The position numbers and the translations under genes are program-made. A DNA stretch of 64,000 nt from Dryomyza anilis (Eukaryota > Arthropoda > Insecta > Diptera > Dryomyzidae), in NCBI GenBank assembly GCA_951804985.1, contig OX638135.1, positions 69,899,303 to 69,963,302 of the forward strand. Reading direction: 5' to 3'. Each line of letters opens with the position of its first letter. Position 1 is the first letter of the stretch. Positions 24,865 through 38,915 of the stretch are shown one piece after another. The notes beneath the pieces were generated by a model. It saw nothing but the letters and a program-made list of their open reading frames with translations, did not search any database and was not told the origin of the DNA.

Positions 24865-25516
24865 TTTCTCATTTTGTTGAGTAGTGTTATTGTATATTGG
24901 ATAATCAACTTGGTTGTTTCCCTACCATAACAATTTTTTTGTTAAATACGTAAAAAATAATGCATTTCACTATTATAGAATTTTATTTTTGTTCTGTTCA
25001 GTAATTATATTTAAAGTTAAAATGTATAATAATAATACATTTTTTGACAATATCATCACCTATAAGTTCGGTACAACTTTACCAATTATGTATAAGTTTT
25101 TTTGAACATTTTCAGACGTTTTATTTGCACGATATATAAAATTTAAAACATCCTACTCCAAATACTAAAGGTATAAATAAATCAATCTCTGAAAAATTGC
25201 GTTATATACCGCGGTTAATGTATATTTATTAGATACATTGGATATCTAAGAAACAATTATTGGGTGTAGCGGATACAAACTGATTAGAGGAATTTTTTTA
25301 TTAACTGAAATTAATTCATGAATTTAAAATTAGATTGTGTATTAATAAGTCGATGTTAAAAAATGTTATCAACAGTTTTAGAAAATACATTATATTAGAT
25401 CACTTTTTCAAAAATTTTGTTAATTAACTCCTTAAACTTTGGGAGATATTCAACTTTTCCCATGAAGCCAACGTACGTTTTTCCGATCGCCAAAAACTGA
25501 AAATCGAAGTGCGCGA

Positions 25517-27639
25517 CCTTTAAACATCAATCGATTTTGCACGTGTGTCTTGTTCAACTTTTCTGATTGTATTGTGAGCGATTTCGTGTTAAAATAAAAA
25601 TCCATTTTTGAATCCCCCAAATAATATATAGTGATTGATTTTTTTGCGCCTTTTTTTCAAATTTTTCTAAAATGCGCCCCAAAAATTTATTTTGCGCCCT
25701 TTTTTATATTTTCTCATCAAATACAGTGAATAATGAATAATACACAACTGTACTTCTTTAAACCAACTTTTTTTCTTTAGTTCAACCATTTTATTTGCTT
25801 AAAAAACAAACAAGTGGTCGGATCTGTGGTACCCTAGAAAAATCGATATCCCGTGCACCTACATATTTGGTCATATAGGTTCTCAAATGAAAGGTAATAA
25901 TTCAACATTTGTAATTATAGGGTTATTTTTATGAGGAAGTTATATCGATGAAGCGCCGCTGGCGAAATTTTTTTATAAAATGTTAAATTTTTTATTTTTT
26001 AAAACATAAATACAAAAGTGTATAACAGACTTCTGATTAAATTTCTTTTCGTTTGGGTTCCCACACTTGTATCTATATATTATTCGTGTATAAAATGAAC
26101 TCAGTTGTTAAAACTAAAAAGGGTTCTGAGGTTACTGTGGTTATCGAATCATGAACATAATAACATACTAATCGTGAAATCAATATCTTTCATTTCGGTA
26201 CCAACATGTTCATATAGGTAGGTGTATAAGGTTTCGATTTATCTGGGGTACTACAAGTCCGACTGCGCCCCAATTTAGTCTGGGACCCAAACAGAGGGGA
26301 TAGTTTGAAGAAAAAATATTTCACTTCATCCGGTTATTTAAAGTTCACCGAATTTGTTTGTTTGTTTGGAGATTTTTTGGTAGGAGTAACGACTTTTTTT
26401 CCATATATATATCAAAAATAATAATTAATTGTGATTTTTATAAATATGTATCTAAAATAAAAATTATATTTGAATTTTGAAAGTATTTATCAAAAATAAT
26501 TCTTTTTGATTTTCATAATATTAATCAAACTTTTATTTATATTTCTCAAATATAATTAATAAAAAATATTTTAAAATTTAACAGTCCTATAATAAAAATA
26601 AGACCATAAATTAAAAATGTTCATCGAATGTTATCTAATGGTACCCTTTGTTTTACAGTTCAATAATTTCTTAAAATGACTTTTTACATATAAATTTGAA
26701 AAAATTAATTATTTTTGTCTCTGATTTTAGGAAGGTGTACATATCTCAGTACCCTTTGGAAACAAAATTCAATTTGTGTATTATATTAAAGGTGATCAAT
26801 ACCGACATCTCGTTGGAAAACTACTTCAGATATACACAATGTAATTTTAATGATTATTTTCACTTAACAAGTCAGCATATTTCGAAAACCAAAAATATTT
26901 GAATATGATTTTTTTTTAAGTATAACATTTGTACCAATTGTACCAAACTTAAGTTTGATATTTAACCTAGTTTTTTGTACCATTTATTCAAGAATTAAAA
27001 GATAATAGTTACTTCACCAATTATTAAATTAATTTACATTGGACATACTTAAAAACTATATTTTGTGAATATTTGATTTTTATCGAATTGTCGAACTTTT
27101 ATCGAACTTTCAAAAACGGTATTTAGACTTATAGTTGTACAACGAAGATATACAAAAAAATATGTATATTTTTTAAAAACTATGGCGCTTTAGTATAGAC
27201 AATTTAAAGTCAAATTTAAATTAAAAATCATCTATTTGACAATTTATTCTATACAAAAATTCTAAAAAAGTCGATTTTTTTTGTCGAATTATTAAAGTTG
27301 TCTAAAATTGTCTATGGTTATTAATATTGATACCCCGAGACAAAATGTATGTCATTTTTCAGGAATATTTCCAGCCAAGATTATAATGTCAAAAAGTGTT
27401 TTTTAAGTCGCATAATTTAAAAAAAGCGAACAATTAAAAAGGTAATTTACAGAATATTAGTAATCTGGAGATAGTTAGTAATTTTTACAAAAAGGCGCAA
27501 TGTAGAGAGAAAAGCTCAAAAAGGCGTTAACTATTCAAATAACAATAAAACAGCGCATAACTTACAGAATTTTATCGTCTTTACAAGCGCAAAAATATCA
27601 AAACAAACACAAAATGAAAATGACACATATTTACTCTGT
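25517..27639. other. Interior of the fold-back element, AT-rich
   Basis: No coding region. A segment at 25797-25920 ('gtggtaccctagaaaaatcgatat', 'cacctacatat') has a diverged inverted counterpart at about 26185-26290 ('ggtaccaacatg', 'ggtaggtgtata', 'atcgatttatctggggtac'), making an inner inverted pair faintly reminiscent of mini-me sequence. 'GCGCC/GCGCCC' motifs already appear at 25648-25710, an outlier of the minisatellite. Confidence 0.4.
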
Positions 27640-29001
<1,362 letters not shown>

Positions 29002-29645
29002 CGCGCACTTGGATTTTCAGTTTTTGGCGATCTGAAAAAGTAAGTTGGCTTCATGGGAAAAGATGAATATCTCCCAAAGTTTAAGTAGTAAATTCACAAA
29101 ATTTTTGAAAAAGTGATCTAATATAATGTATTTTCTAAAACTGTTGATAACATTTTTTAACATCCACTTATTAATACACAAACTAATTTTATATTCATGA
29201 ATTAATTTCAGTTAATAAAAAAAATCCGCTAATCACTTTGTATCCGCTACACACAATAATTGTTTCTTAGATATCCAATGTATCTAATAAATATAATTTA
29301 ACCGCGGGCCTAGGCAATATATAGCGGTAAATATCGTCATCATTCAGAAATTCGTATATAACGCAATTTTTCAGAGATTGATTTATTTATACCTTTAGTA
29401 TTTGGAGTAGGATGTCTTAAATTTTATATATCGTGCAAAGAAAACGTCTGAAAATGTTCACGAAAACTTATACATAATTGGTAAAGTTGTACCGAACTTA
29501 TAGGTGATGATATTGTCAAAAAATGTATTATTATTATACATTTTAACTTTAAATATAATTACTCAACAGAACAAAAATAAAATTCTTTAATAGTGAAATG
29601 CATTATTTTTTACGTATTTAACAAAAAAATTGTTATGGTAGGGAC

Positions 29646-30020
29646 CAGAGCTCTCGATTTCATACGAGTATTTTCGAGTAGCCCGGGTACCCGGGCGCTC
29701 GAAAGCCCGGGTAATACCCGGGTAGTTGAAATACTCGAAAAACCCGGGTATTAAATGTTCGAGCTACCCGGGTAGTTCGCAAAACCCGGGTAGTTGGTTC
29801 GTTCGTTTGTTCGAGCTATTCGAGTAGCTCGTTTGTTCGAGTAGCTCGATGACTCGTTCGTTGTTCGAGTAGCTCGATCGTTGTTCGAGCTTCGAGTAGC
29901 TTGTTCGTTCGTTCGTTTGTTCGATTGACGATTGTTCATTTGATCGCTTGTTAATTTGTCTGTCCGTTCGTTTGCTTGATGTGGGAGTTGTTCGGAAGTG
30001 GTTGGAAAAATGTAGGTGGA
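29646..30020. repeat. CCCGGG palindromes and TTCG repeats at the hAT left terminus
   Basis: Repeated 'acccgggta' and 'ctcgaa' palindromes (29685-29790) pass into irregular (GTTCGTTCGAGTAGCTCGA) motifs (29790-29970). Dense short palindromes give this terminus strong fold-back potential. The 129-residue minus ORF here is a translation of the repeat. Confidence 0.6.
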
Positions 30021-30109
30021 CAAAAGTGGGTGGGTGGGCAAAAGTGGGCGGAAAGTGATAAAAAGACCGAAAAAAATTTTATTGCAGAAATCGGTAGCAG
30101 ACATCAAGG

Positions 30110-30690
30110 GAAATCGAATGGTACCACTCTCAGTGGTCACACTTTTTGTACAAAAAATTTTTATTGCGGAAATGGATAGCGAACCTCATTAGAAGACTAA
30201 TGGTACCCTTTCGAGTGGTTCATGACCCCCATTTATGACCTAAAAATTTTTATTTCGGAAATCGATAGCGGACATCATTAGAAGGCTAATGGTACCTTTT
30301 GGAGTGGTTCATGACCCCCGAAAGGGGGTCAAAAACCCATTTATGACCTACAAAATTTTATTTCGGAAATCGATAGCGGACATCATTAGAAGGCTAATGG
30401 TACCCTTTGGAGTGGTCCATGACCCCCAAAAGGGGGTCAAAAACCCATTTATGACCCAAAAATTTTTATTTCGGAAATCGATAGCGGACATCATTAGAAG
30501 GCTAATGGTACCCTTTAGTGTGATCCGTGACCCTCAAAAGGGGGTTCAAAATCCATTTATGACCCACAAATTGTTATTTCGGAAATCGATAGCGGACATC
30601 ATTAGAAGGCTAATGTTACCCTTTAGTGTGGTCTGTGATACCCAAAAGAGTGTTAAACCCCCATTTACAATTTTTCTTGCGGAATTCGAT
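30110..30690. repeat. ~108-bp tandem array, left arm of the hAT element
   Basis: Units start at 'aatggtacc' near 30117, 30189, 30288, 30397, 30505 and 30614 (a spacing of ~108 bp apart from a shorter first step). Each has 'ggagtggtccatgaccccc', 'aaaagggggtc', 'aacccatttatgacc' and 'tcggaaatcgatagcggaca'. The 'gacccccaaaagggggtc' block is a perfect 7-bp stem with a 4-nt loop. It is inverted relative to the right array. Confidence 0.85.
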
Positions 30691-30822
30691 AAAGGTTGCC
30701 AAAAGACCCTTTTATGACCCATACAATAAACGTATTATTTTATTCTATGTATTGTTTATTTTTATTAATAAAAATTAGCATATTAACATTAGTAGGTAAT
30801 AAGGAGCACCTTTTAGCGGTAA

Positions 30823-32358
30823 CTATATTTCCGGCCAGCGCTCTGCACTGGCTGAATTGGCTGGTACTGATAAATACTTTCTTGCAATTTTTGAAAGAAA
30901 TGTATATTTATCTTTTTTATTGCTCCACCATGCAAACGGATTTTGGTCATATGGGATTTGATTTTCTGCTATATATGAATTCCATTGGTGGTTGAAATCA
31001 TTTGTTGGCGTCACAGCTTTCTTAAAGAAAAAGTCCAGTTTAGATCGGATAATCATAGGTTCAGGATTTTCAAAAGTTTCTGGATCGGCTTGCTCATATT
31101 CGACACATAATTTTGTTTTTAGATCATTTAAAATTTTATTTTTTAAATATTCTGTTTCATGATCCATATTTTTGTATCGTGGATCAAAGAAAGACGCTAT
31201 CATTCTTGGCGTTATACAATCGATGTTGCTATTGGAAAACTGAAATCTCTTTCTAAGATCTTCCACTGTAGTACGTTTAAATTCGTTGATCACCTCAATG
31301 TCGTCGGGTGCCTCATTTAAGTGATTTTCTATTAAGAAATAAACCATTGGACGAACAACTGAAGTTGGAGAATTCGTTTCAGAGCATAGTAGATCAGTTA
31401 AAGTGTATGCTGGTCTTAAGACGTCAGCTAATTTCTCTATTATAATCCATTCATGTTCGAAAATTTCTAATCTTTTTGCTGTGGCGACATTTGTGTGTAA
31501 TCTATCTGTTAACACATTAACTAATGGTTGCCTATTTTGCAAAAGTCTATCGAGCATCATGTATGTAGAATTCCATCGTGTTGAATTTTTTTGGAGAAGG
31601 GTTTTCGATGGAAATCGCAATTCCACAGTGTCTAAGGTGAAACTTTCACACTGAAAGTGATCATTGATTACGTTGGCTGTAATCGTCAAATAACTGTCTT
31701 GTGCCAACGAGGTCCAAATGTCAGACGTTAATGACACCCCAGGTGAATTTTCAATTTTTAATCTTATTTTGTTTTTTAATGAAGTATATGTAGCTTCTAA
31801 TCTTTTTTTTATAGCTTCATCCTTTAATGAGGTATATCCAGGAACAGCCACGCTCATAAATTTATTAAATCCTTCGCTGGATCCGAATGAAATTGGAAGC
31901 TGATTTGATGCAATAAGCTCTGCTAACGCCTTATGTATTTCCTCAGATCGTTCACTAGTTATTTTTTTGTTACTGATCCAGAAATTCTTGGTCTTTTAAA
32001 TGCATTACTTTGTGTTGAAGTTGTGGGATATTCATCACTAATTTCGCTAATAAGAGAATCTGATAAACTAGTATTTCTATAAAAATTAAGATAATGAATT
32101 AATAAGATATTAATAAGATATGAATTTATAATATAATATTTTTAAAATAATTTCGAAATATAATGCTTACCCATTATCTTCTTCACTAATCACTTCAACA
32201 TTTTGAATATTTTGAATATGATGGATATTTTGCAAATGTCTCATGAGTGCCGAAGTATTTCCTCCAGTACATGCAATTTCAGCGTTACATATATCACAAA
32301 CGCCCATAATTCCAACTCGTGTTGCGTATTGCCAAACCCAACTTCTTTGACGTACCAT
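30823..32358 (-). pseudogene. hAT-family transposase with BED zinc finger, internally deleted
   Basis: Read on the minus strand. Exon 1 (32358-32171) encodes a BED finger: SWVWQYATR, CDICNAEI and GGNTSALMRHLQNIHH (Cys2His2). It ends at a donor G|GTAAGCA, and the 94-bp intron (32170-32077) ends ATAG. Exon 2 is frameshifted at an A-run near 31995. It then runs open from 31857: LTSDIWTSLAQDSYLT (first catalytic Asp region), NSTRWNSTYMMLDRLL (insertion-domain start), FFDPRYKN, NPFAWWSNKKDKY and KYLSVPANSASAER (C-terminal dimerisation domain). Between DTVELRF and STRWNSTY roughly 150 residues, including the second catalytic Asp, are missing in frame. The Ser-Glu-Arg-Val-Phe-Ser-like end is cut by a small frameshifting deletion. 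At ~344 residues after M1 it is about half the usual hAT length, so it is not functional. Confidence 0.9.
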
Positions 32359-32379
32359 TTTTAACACAATTTGTTTGTA

Positions 32380-33289
32380 TATTTAAAGAAAATTTTATAA
32401 GTAAAATTTCACGGTTTAAGAATGATTTTTAAAATACGCGCAATATAGAAGACCTTTCAATAGAAATCTTGAATAAAGACTGTTTTTTAAATACTAAGAG
32501 ATTGTAAGTTGAAAATATATACTTCAACAAAAGGTTCTTCATTGAGACAGGTCATTGTATGATACTGACTTTGTCAAACAGGTCAAACATAACAGTATCC
32601 AGATCAATAAAACATATGTTTGGTTTATATTTAATGTGACCACTGCCAAATCATAAAGTTTTTCTTAGGCAACTTACCATTTGAACTACCTATTCATTAA
32701 TAAAAAAATGTTACTTTTTCATTTAAAGTACCTGCAACCTTTTTCCTAACTTCAAAGCAATATAAGACCATTCAAAAATTCAGGGTTTTTTTATCCTCCT
32801 TTTTTATTCTTACACGAAAACAATATAAATATTTTAAAAAATATTATATTCTTTGTAAGGAGAGTAATAAAATTAAATATACATACATTTCATTCTTAAA
32901 ATGCGCACCTTATAAGTACCTGCCACTTCAATCTGAGCTGTTTTTCGACGCGGATAATATATTTACAGCAAGAATTTATTTGTTATATTTTATAAATACA
33001 TATAAAATCATATAAATTACTACAATTGAAGCGCTGGGTGCAATAAGGGCGTAAGGATCATATCGCCCTATTTGCAATATACGCACTGAATTATCCCAGC
33101 AGTGCCTTATATCCTCCTGCGAAATCTCAGATCGATTGCATAAAGTTATTCTGTATTTAATAGAGTAAATTTAATGTTGTGCCATTTTGACCGTAATTTA
33201 TATCTATAACCATTCATATCAAAACATATATCTAGGCTATGCACAATAATCCCTTTTCTTTCAATTATGTAATGTTTAATAAAATTTTT
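32380..33289. other. Non-coding interior of the hAT element
   Basis: AT-rich DNA between the transposase start and the right repeat array. A GC-richer patch at 33025-33125 (gggcgtaaggatcatatcgccc) contains a short inverted pair. No gene is seen. Confidence 0.4.
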
Positions 33290-34002
33290 TAGGTCATAAA
33301 TGGTTTTTTGACCCCCTTTTGGGGGTCATGGACCACTCCAAAGGGTACCATTAGCCTTCTAATGATGTCCGCTATCGATTTCCGAAATAAAAAATGTTGG
33401 GTCATAAATCTGTTTTTGACCCCCTTTTGGGGGTCATGGACCACTCCAAAGGGTACCATTAGCCTTTCAATGATGTCCGCTATCGATTTCCGAAAAAAAA
33501 AATTTTAGGTCATAAATGGGTTTTTGACCCCCTTTTGGGGGTCATGGACCACTCCAAAGGGTACCATTAGCCTTCTAATGATGTCCGCTATCGATTTCCG
33601 AAATAAAAAAAATTGGGTCATAAATGGGTTTTAACCCCCTTTTGGGGGTCATGGACCACTCGAAAGGGTACCATTAGTCTTCTAATGAGGTTCGCTATCC
33701 ATTTCCGCAATAAAAAAAATTTGGCTATCGATTTATGAAATAAAATTTTGTAGGTCATAAATGGGTTTTTGACCCCCTTTTGGGGGTCATGAACCACTCG
33801 AAAGGGTACCATTAGTCTTCTAATGAGGTTCGCTATCCATTTCCGCAATAAAAAAAATTTGGACAAAAAGTGGTTTTTGACCCCCTTTTGGGGTCATGGA
33901 CCACCGAGAGTGGTACCATTCGATTTCCCACGATGGCTGCAATCGATTTCTGCAATAACAATTTTTTCGGTCTTGTTATCACTTTCCGCCCACTTTTGAC
34001 AA
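33290..34002. repeat. ~108-bp tandem array, right arm of the hAT element
   Basis: Six units with 'gggtaccattag' near 33344, 33453, 33561, 33668, 33809 and an outer diverged one at 33912. They are inverted relative to 30110-30690. The outer units (with 'ttctaatgaggttcgctatcc') match the outer units of the left arm, so unit order is mirrored as well as sequence. Confidence 0.85.
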
Positions 34003-34152
34003 CATGAAATCCATTTAATTTCTTTTTAAATATATATATATATAATTTTTGATTTTTTTTCGTTAGTTAGTTAGAATTTAGTAGTTAAAATTTCATAAAT
34101 ATGTTACGTAATAGGAAAAAACTGAGTATGCAGTCAAATATATATATATATA

Positions 34153-34457
34153 GCCGCGGTAGCTCAGTGGTTAGTGCGTTGGACTACGAGCCGAAAGGTC
34201 CCCGGTTCAAGCCTGGACTGGGGCTAACAACATCTTTTCATAGAAACATTTTTCTATACCGCGCTACCTCTCGGCAGTAAATGGCAAACCTACGAGAGTA
34301 AAAATTGCCTATGAAAAGCTCTCACCCGCCGTTCGGATTCGGCAATAAACTGTAGGTCCCACCATTTTGAGTACAAATATAACACGCACAGCTCAAAATG
34401 GTGAGAGAGCTCGGCCTAAGTTCTTATAGAGCTGTAGTGCCAAACTATTATTATTAT
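34153..34457 (+). mobile_element. tRNA-derived SINE, copy 1
   Basis: The head gccgcggtagctcagtggtt carries an A-box-like element and 'ggttcaagcctgg' a B-box. The body has 'cgctacctctcggcagtaaa', 'ctcacccgccgttcggattc' and 'gtaggtcccaccattttgag', and the tail is an (ATT)n run after 'gtgccaaactatt'. Pol III would start from the tRNA-like boxes, and movement would need a LINE's RT. Related copies are at 40131-40430 (+), 45393-45679 (-) and 51648-51745 (-, tail only). It is not a tRNA gene: the anticodon arm does not pair well. Confidence 0.85.
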
Positions 34458-34784
<327 letters not shown>

Positions 34785-34885
34785 TATTTGACTGCATACT
34801 CAGTTTTTTCATATTACTTAACATATTTATGAAATTTTAACTACTAAATTCTAACTAACTAACGAAAAAAAAAATCAAAAATTAT

Positions 34886-35253
34886 ATTAGCCTTCTAATG
34901 ATGTCCGCTATCGATTTCCGAAATACAAATTTTTGGGTCATAAATGGGTTTTTGACCCCCTTTTGGGGGTCATGGACCACTCCAAAGGGTACCATTAGCC
35001 TTCTAATGATGTCCGCTTTCGATTTCCGAAATAAAATGGTGTAGGTCATAAATGGGTTTTTGACCCCTTTTGGGGGTCATGAACCACTCCAAAGGGTACC
35101 ATTAGCCTTCTAATGATGTCCGCTATCGATTTGCGAAATAAAAAATTTTAGGTCATAAATGGGTTTTTGACCCCCTTTTGGGGGTCATGAACCACTCGAA
35201 AGGGTACCATTAGTCTTCTAATGAGGTTCGCTATCCATTTCCGCAATAAAAAA

Positions 35254-35256
<3 letters not shown>
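34886..35256. repeat. Third array of the ~108-bp hAT-arm repeat
   Basis: Units with 'gggtaccattag' near 34988, 35096 and 35204, in the orientation of the right hAT arm. It ends in the outer-type unit (ttctaatgaggttcgctatc), then (TA)n at 35257-35331. It is either a detached piece of an element arm or an independent array. Confidence 0.8.
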
Positions 35257-35331
<75 letters not shown>

Positions 35332-35336
<5 letters not shown>

Positions 35337-35795
35337 ATTTAAATTAATAAAGTTAATTAATACTAGTTGAAATAATACTAGTTAAAACCAAATATAAGTG
35401 CGTTTTTATTTTGTACACAATCCAGCGATACGAACTCGTAGAACAGTTTTCCGTAGACTGAATTTTCGTAACATTGGTGTCAGAAGTGGGATTGTGATAC
35501 AAAATGGTTAAATTCGAACAACTTAAAGTCGACCAGCTAAAGAAGGAGCTGGCGATTAATAATCTTCCAACTGTAGGTACGAAAGTAGAACTACAAAAGC
35601 GTCTAATGGAAGAATTAGAGAACCAAGGCATTGACCTCGCAGAACACGAGTTTGAAGTGGAAGCTTCAACGGCGTCATCGAAAAGTGTGGACACGGAGCA
35701 AAAAGTACAGTCCCAAAGCATTGATATGAGCCAGTTGCTCGGAGCAATTCAACAACAGTTTCAAGAAAATGCCAACAAAATGGAACAGAAACTTA
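35332..35795 (+). pseudogene. SAP-Gag gypsy family, copy 1: LTR end, primer site and Gag start
   Basis: The LTR end (35332-35473, closing ttttcgtaaca) is followed by the primer site ttggtgtcagaagtgggat, which complements the 3' end of a tRNA-Leu. Gag opens at 35504 (MVKFEQLKVDQLKKELAINN...). Its first ~40 residues fit a SAP motif (LKVDQLKKEL..., LPTVGTKVELQKRL), followed by a Gln-rich helical stretch. The frame breaks into (TA)n at about 35796. This LTR lacks the SINE found in the LTRs of copy 2 and the 5' end of copy 3. The gag piece at 43004-43225 may be its displaced continuation. Confidence 0.8.
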
Positions 35796-35922
<127 letters not shown>

Positions 35923-36133
35923 GTGGTCCGCTTTGGGCTGCAAATAGTTTAGGAACTGATTCCTTGGTTCATTTCATGAAAAAAATTGTTTTAGAGTTAG
36001 CATCTATTTAGAACATGTTTTCAAAATTTACTTTACAAAAATGTATACACCCGTATACTTGTTTATAGTCCAGAAAAAAACTATTACATTCATTTCGAAG
36101 ATAATCGATTATAGTTTCTAGGAAAATATTAAT

Positions 36134-36939
36134 ATTGGAATTTTATGTGGTTATATCACATGGGAAATTTTAAATTTGGTGTTATTATGATAGTTAAGAT
36201 TATGTAGGAAATTTTGAAGTAGGGATATTTCGATAATTGGTGTGATTAAGTTAGTTAGAATTATGTAAGTTATAGTCGGTCTAAGCCGACTATAAATACC
36301 CTACACATATGTGATAGTGTGTGTGGTGACCACTTAAAAAGGTACATAGGTCACCAGGGTTTACAAATCCTAAAAATACCTATAAACTTAAAAACGCTGA
36401 AGGACGTCCTTTCATTTGATACCCATATGTACAAATGGGTAGGTATACCGAATTTCGATTTTTTTGAGAACCAAACGTCAGTTCTCGAGAAAACATTATT
36501 TTCATATATTTGATCATAAAGGCAATATATATTTGGCAAAAATAGTTCACTTAAGCTCGTATAAAGTAAAATTCATTCGTAGATGTCAATTTTATGAGGT
36601 ATTTGAACATAAGTGGTCGGTTCGCAGGTCACTAAGATCCGATCATGCCAATTTTCATGTTGGTACAGCGTAGATATATAAATAATCTAAATTAGAAGAT
36701 TCATTGATCTAGCTCTTCAAATTTTGTAATATTTTTTTTGTAATCGTGATTTCAACAGACAGACAGACAGAGGGACAGACGGACAGACAGACAGATGGAC
36801 ATCGCTAAATCGACTCAGGAGGTTAAGCTGATCATGAATATATATACTTTTCCGTACCGGGGATGCTTCCTTCTGGGTGTTACAAACGGCGTACCAAACT
36901 GAATATACCCTTTCACTCTTAGTGTAGGGTATAAAAACA
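36134..36939 (-). mobile_element. mini-me-like element, copy D
   Basis: Reversed: the 3' tail 'cacatgggaaattttaaatt' is at 36160, the hairpin agtcggtctaagccgact at about 36274, the CAGA/GGAC (GTCY complement) tract at 36754-36800, and the terminal cttagtgtagggtata at 36919-36934. It is nearly complete. Confidence 0.75.
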
Positions 36940-37177
36940 GTATTTTGTTTTTAAAGAATTCTAATTTATGTATTTATTTTACAAAATTTTCATTTAGAAT
37001 AGTATAGTTGTTTAAAGTTTTCTACGTTAGCCTGAATACAAGCAAAAGCTTGTTTTAAAATACGACTTTGTTCGTAAGAATACGAATACGACTTTGTTCG
37101 TAAGTCATGTCTTATTTTATATGCTAATGTTATAAATTTGGACCATATTGATCCGAAGCGCCAACGTGTTGGTGTCA

Positions 37178-37765
37178 CTCTAAGCCGACTTTAAATACCC
37201 TACACATATATGTGCTTACCGTTCAAAGTGGTATATAGGTCCCTGGTGACCTATATACCACTTTGAACGAATCCTGAAAATAACTACAAACTTTCAATCG
37301 CTGAAAAATTTCCATTTGATACCCATATTTACAAATGGATAGGTGTACCGAATTTCGATTTTTTTTTTGGGACAACAAGTCATTTCGAGGGAAAACATTA
37401 TTTTCATGTATTTGTGCATGAAGTCAATATATATTTGACCAAAAAAGATTACCTAAGCACGTATACAGTAAAATTATTTGATGTATTTGAATATAAATGG
37501 CCAGATCACAGTTCACAATGGACCGGTCTAGCCATACAGCGTAGGTGAATGAGTAATCTAAATTATAAGTTTCACCCATATAGCTCTTCTACTTTTTAAG
37601 TAGTAGGGATTTCAACAGACAAACAGAAGGACAGACGGGCAGACAGACAGACAGACAGACATCGATAAATCAACTCAGGAGGTCATGCTGATCAAGAATA
37701 TATATACTTTTCCATAACGGAGATGCTTTTTTCAGGGTATTACAAACGGCGTACGAAACCAATAT
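37178..37765 (-). mobile_element. mini-me-like element, copy E
   Basis: It starts at ctaagccgactttaaata (half of the 3' hairpin). It has an internal duplicated 'gacctatataccactttgaa' at about 37210-37265, a CAGA tract at 37614-37662, and ends at 'gtattacaaacggcgtacga'. It lacks the outermost 5' sequence. Confidence 0.7.
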
Positions 37766-37948
37766 GCAAAATTTTCCTATAAACTATGATCGATTATCCT
37801 TAAAATGAATGCAATATTTTTGCTCTGGGCTATACATTGTAAAAGTTATAATTAAGCTACGGTTGTATAAATTTGGGTAAAGTAAATTTTGGAAACACCC
37901 TGTATATCATTGGGTGTTTTAAATAGACCGTAACTCCAGAACGACCAC

Positions 37949-38145
<197 letters not shown>

Positions 38146-38915
38146 TTTACGGACTGATTCCTTGCTTCATTTCATGAAAAAAATTGTTCTAGAGTTAGCA
38201 TCTATTTAGAACACCCAATGATACACAGGGTGTTTTCAAAATTGACTGTGCAAAAATGTATACACCCGTATACTTATTTATAGTCCAGAAAAAAACTATT
38301 ACATTCATTTCAAAGATAATCGTTCATAGTTTATAGTAAAATTTTAATATTGGAATTTTATGTGGTTAGATCACATGGGAAATTTTAAATTTGGTGTTAT
38401 TATGATAGTTAGGATTATATAGGAACTTTTGAAGTAGGGATATTTTGAAAATTGGTGTGATTAATTTAGTTAGAATTATGTATTATGATTACTGTATCTG
38501 TTGAAAATCTGTATGAATCTGTTTAAAAAAAAAACAACATTAAATCCATTTAATTTTTTTTTAAATTTATATATATTTTTTGATACTTTGTTTCTGAGTG
38601 TAGTTAGAATTTAGTAGTTAAAATAAGAAATTTCCATAAATATGTTACGTAATAGGAAAAAACTGAGTATGCAGTCAAAATCAGCATACACGATTTATAT
38701 TAATTTGAAGTTTGGAATATCTCCATACGAATATTTTTTCTTGTTTCTTGAATAAAGTGTTATTGAATTAATAAATATTTAATAATCGACTCAAATTTGG
38801 GTGTTTCCTAACCAAATGTAATAAAATATATTTTATTAAATCGGTAATAAATAAAACATTTCACTATCGTACAATTATATATTTGATCTGTTGGGTACAT
38901 ATATTTAAATTAGAA
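38146..38915. repeat. Block repeated in inverted orientation at 43660-44440
   Basis: It begins with the subterminal sequence of the composite unit (acggactgattccttgcttc..., 38150), then a mini-me tail fragment (38366-38420), repeat R (38520-38760) and a fold-back arm fragment (38770-38915). The same order, reversed, is found at 43660-44440, giving a ~770-bp inverted duplication about 4.7 kb apart. Confidence 0.8.

Larger units (their letters stand above)
29646..34002 (-). mobile_element. hAT-like element with inverted arms built from a ~108-bp repeat
   Basis: A broken hAT transposase (30823-32358, minus) is flanked by arrays of the same ~108-bp unit in opposite orientations: 30110-30690 on the left, 33290-33990 on the right. 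Beyond the arrays the symmetry continues: 'aagtgggcggaaagtgata' then 'aagaccgaaaaaa' on the left (about 30042-30077), and the complements 'ttttttcggtctt' and 'tatcactttccgcccactt' on the right (about 33963-33998). The left arm extends further through a CCCGGG- and TTCG-rich terminus starting near 'cagagctctcgat' (29646), typical of hAT ends. The right arm stops at 34002 against repeat R, so it is truncated. It lies immediately beside the fold-back element that ends at 29643. Confidence 0.7.

Noticed and set aside
34153..34225. tRNA gene
   Set aside because: The tRNA-like head has A and B boxes but a poorly pairing anticodon arm, and it recurs with the same body and (ATT)n tail in three places, one with a target duplication, so it is a SINE.
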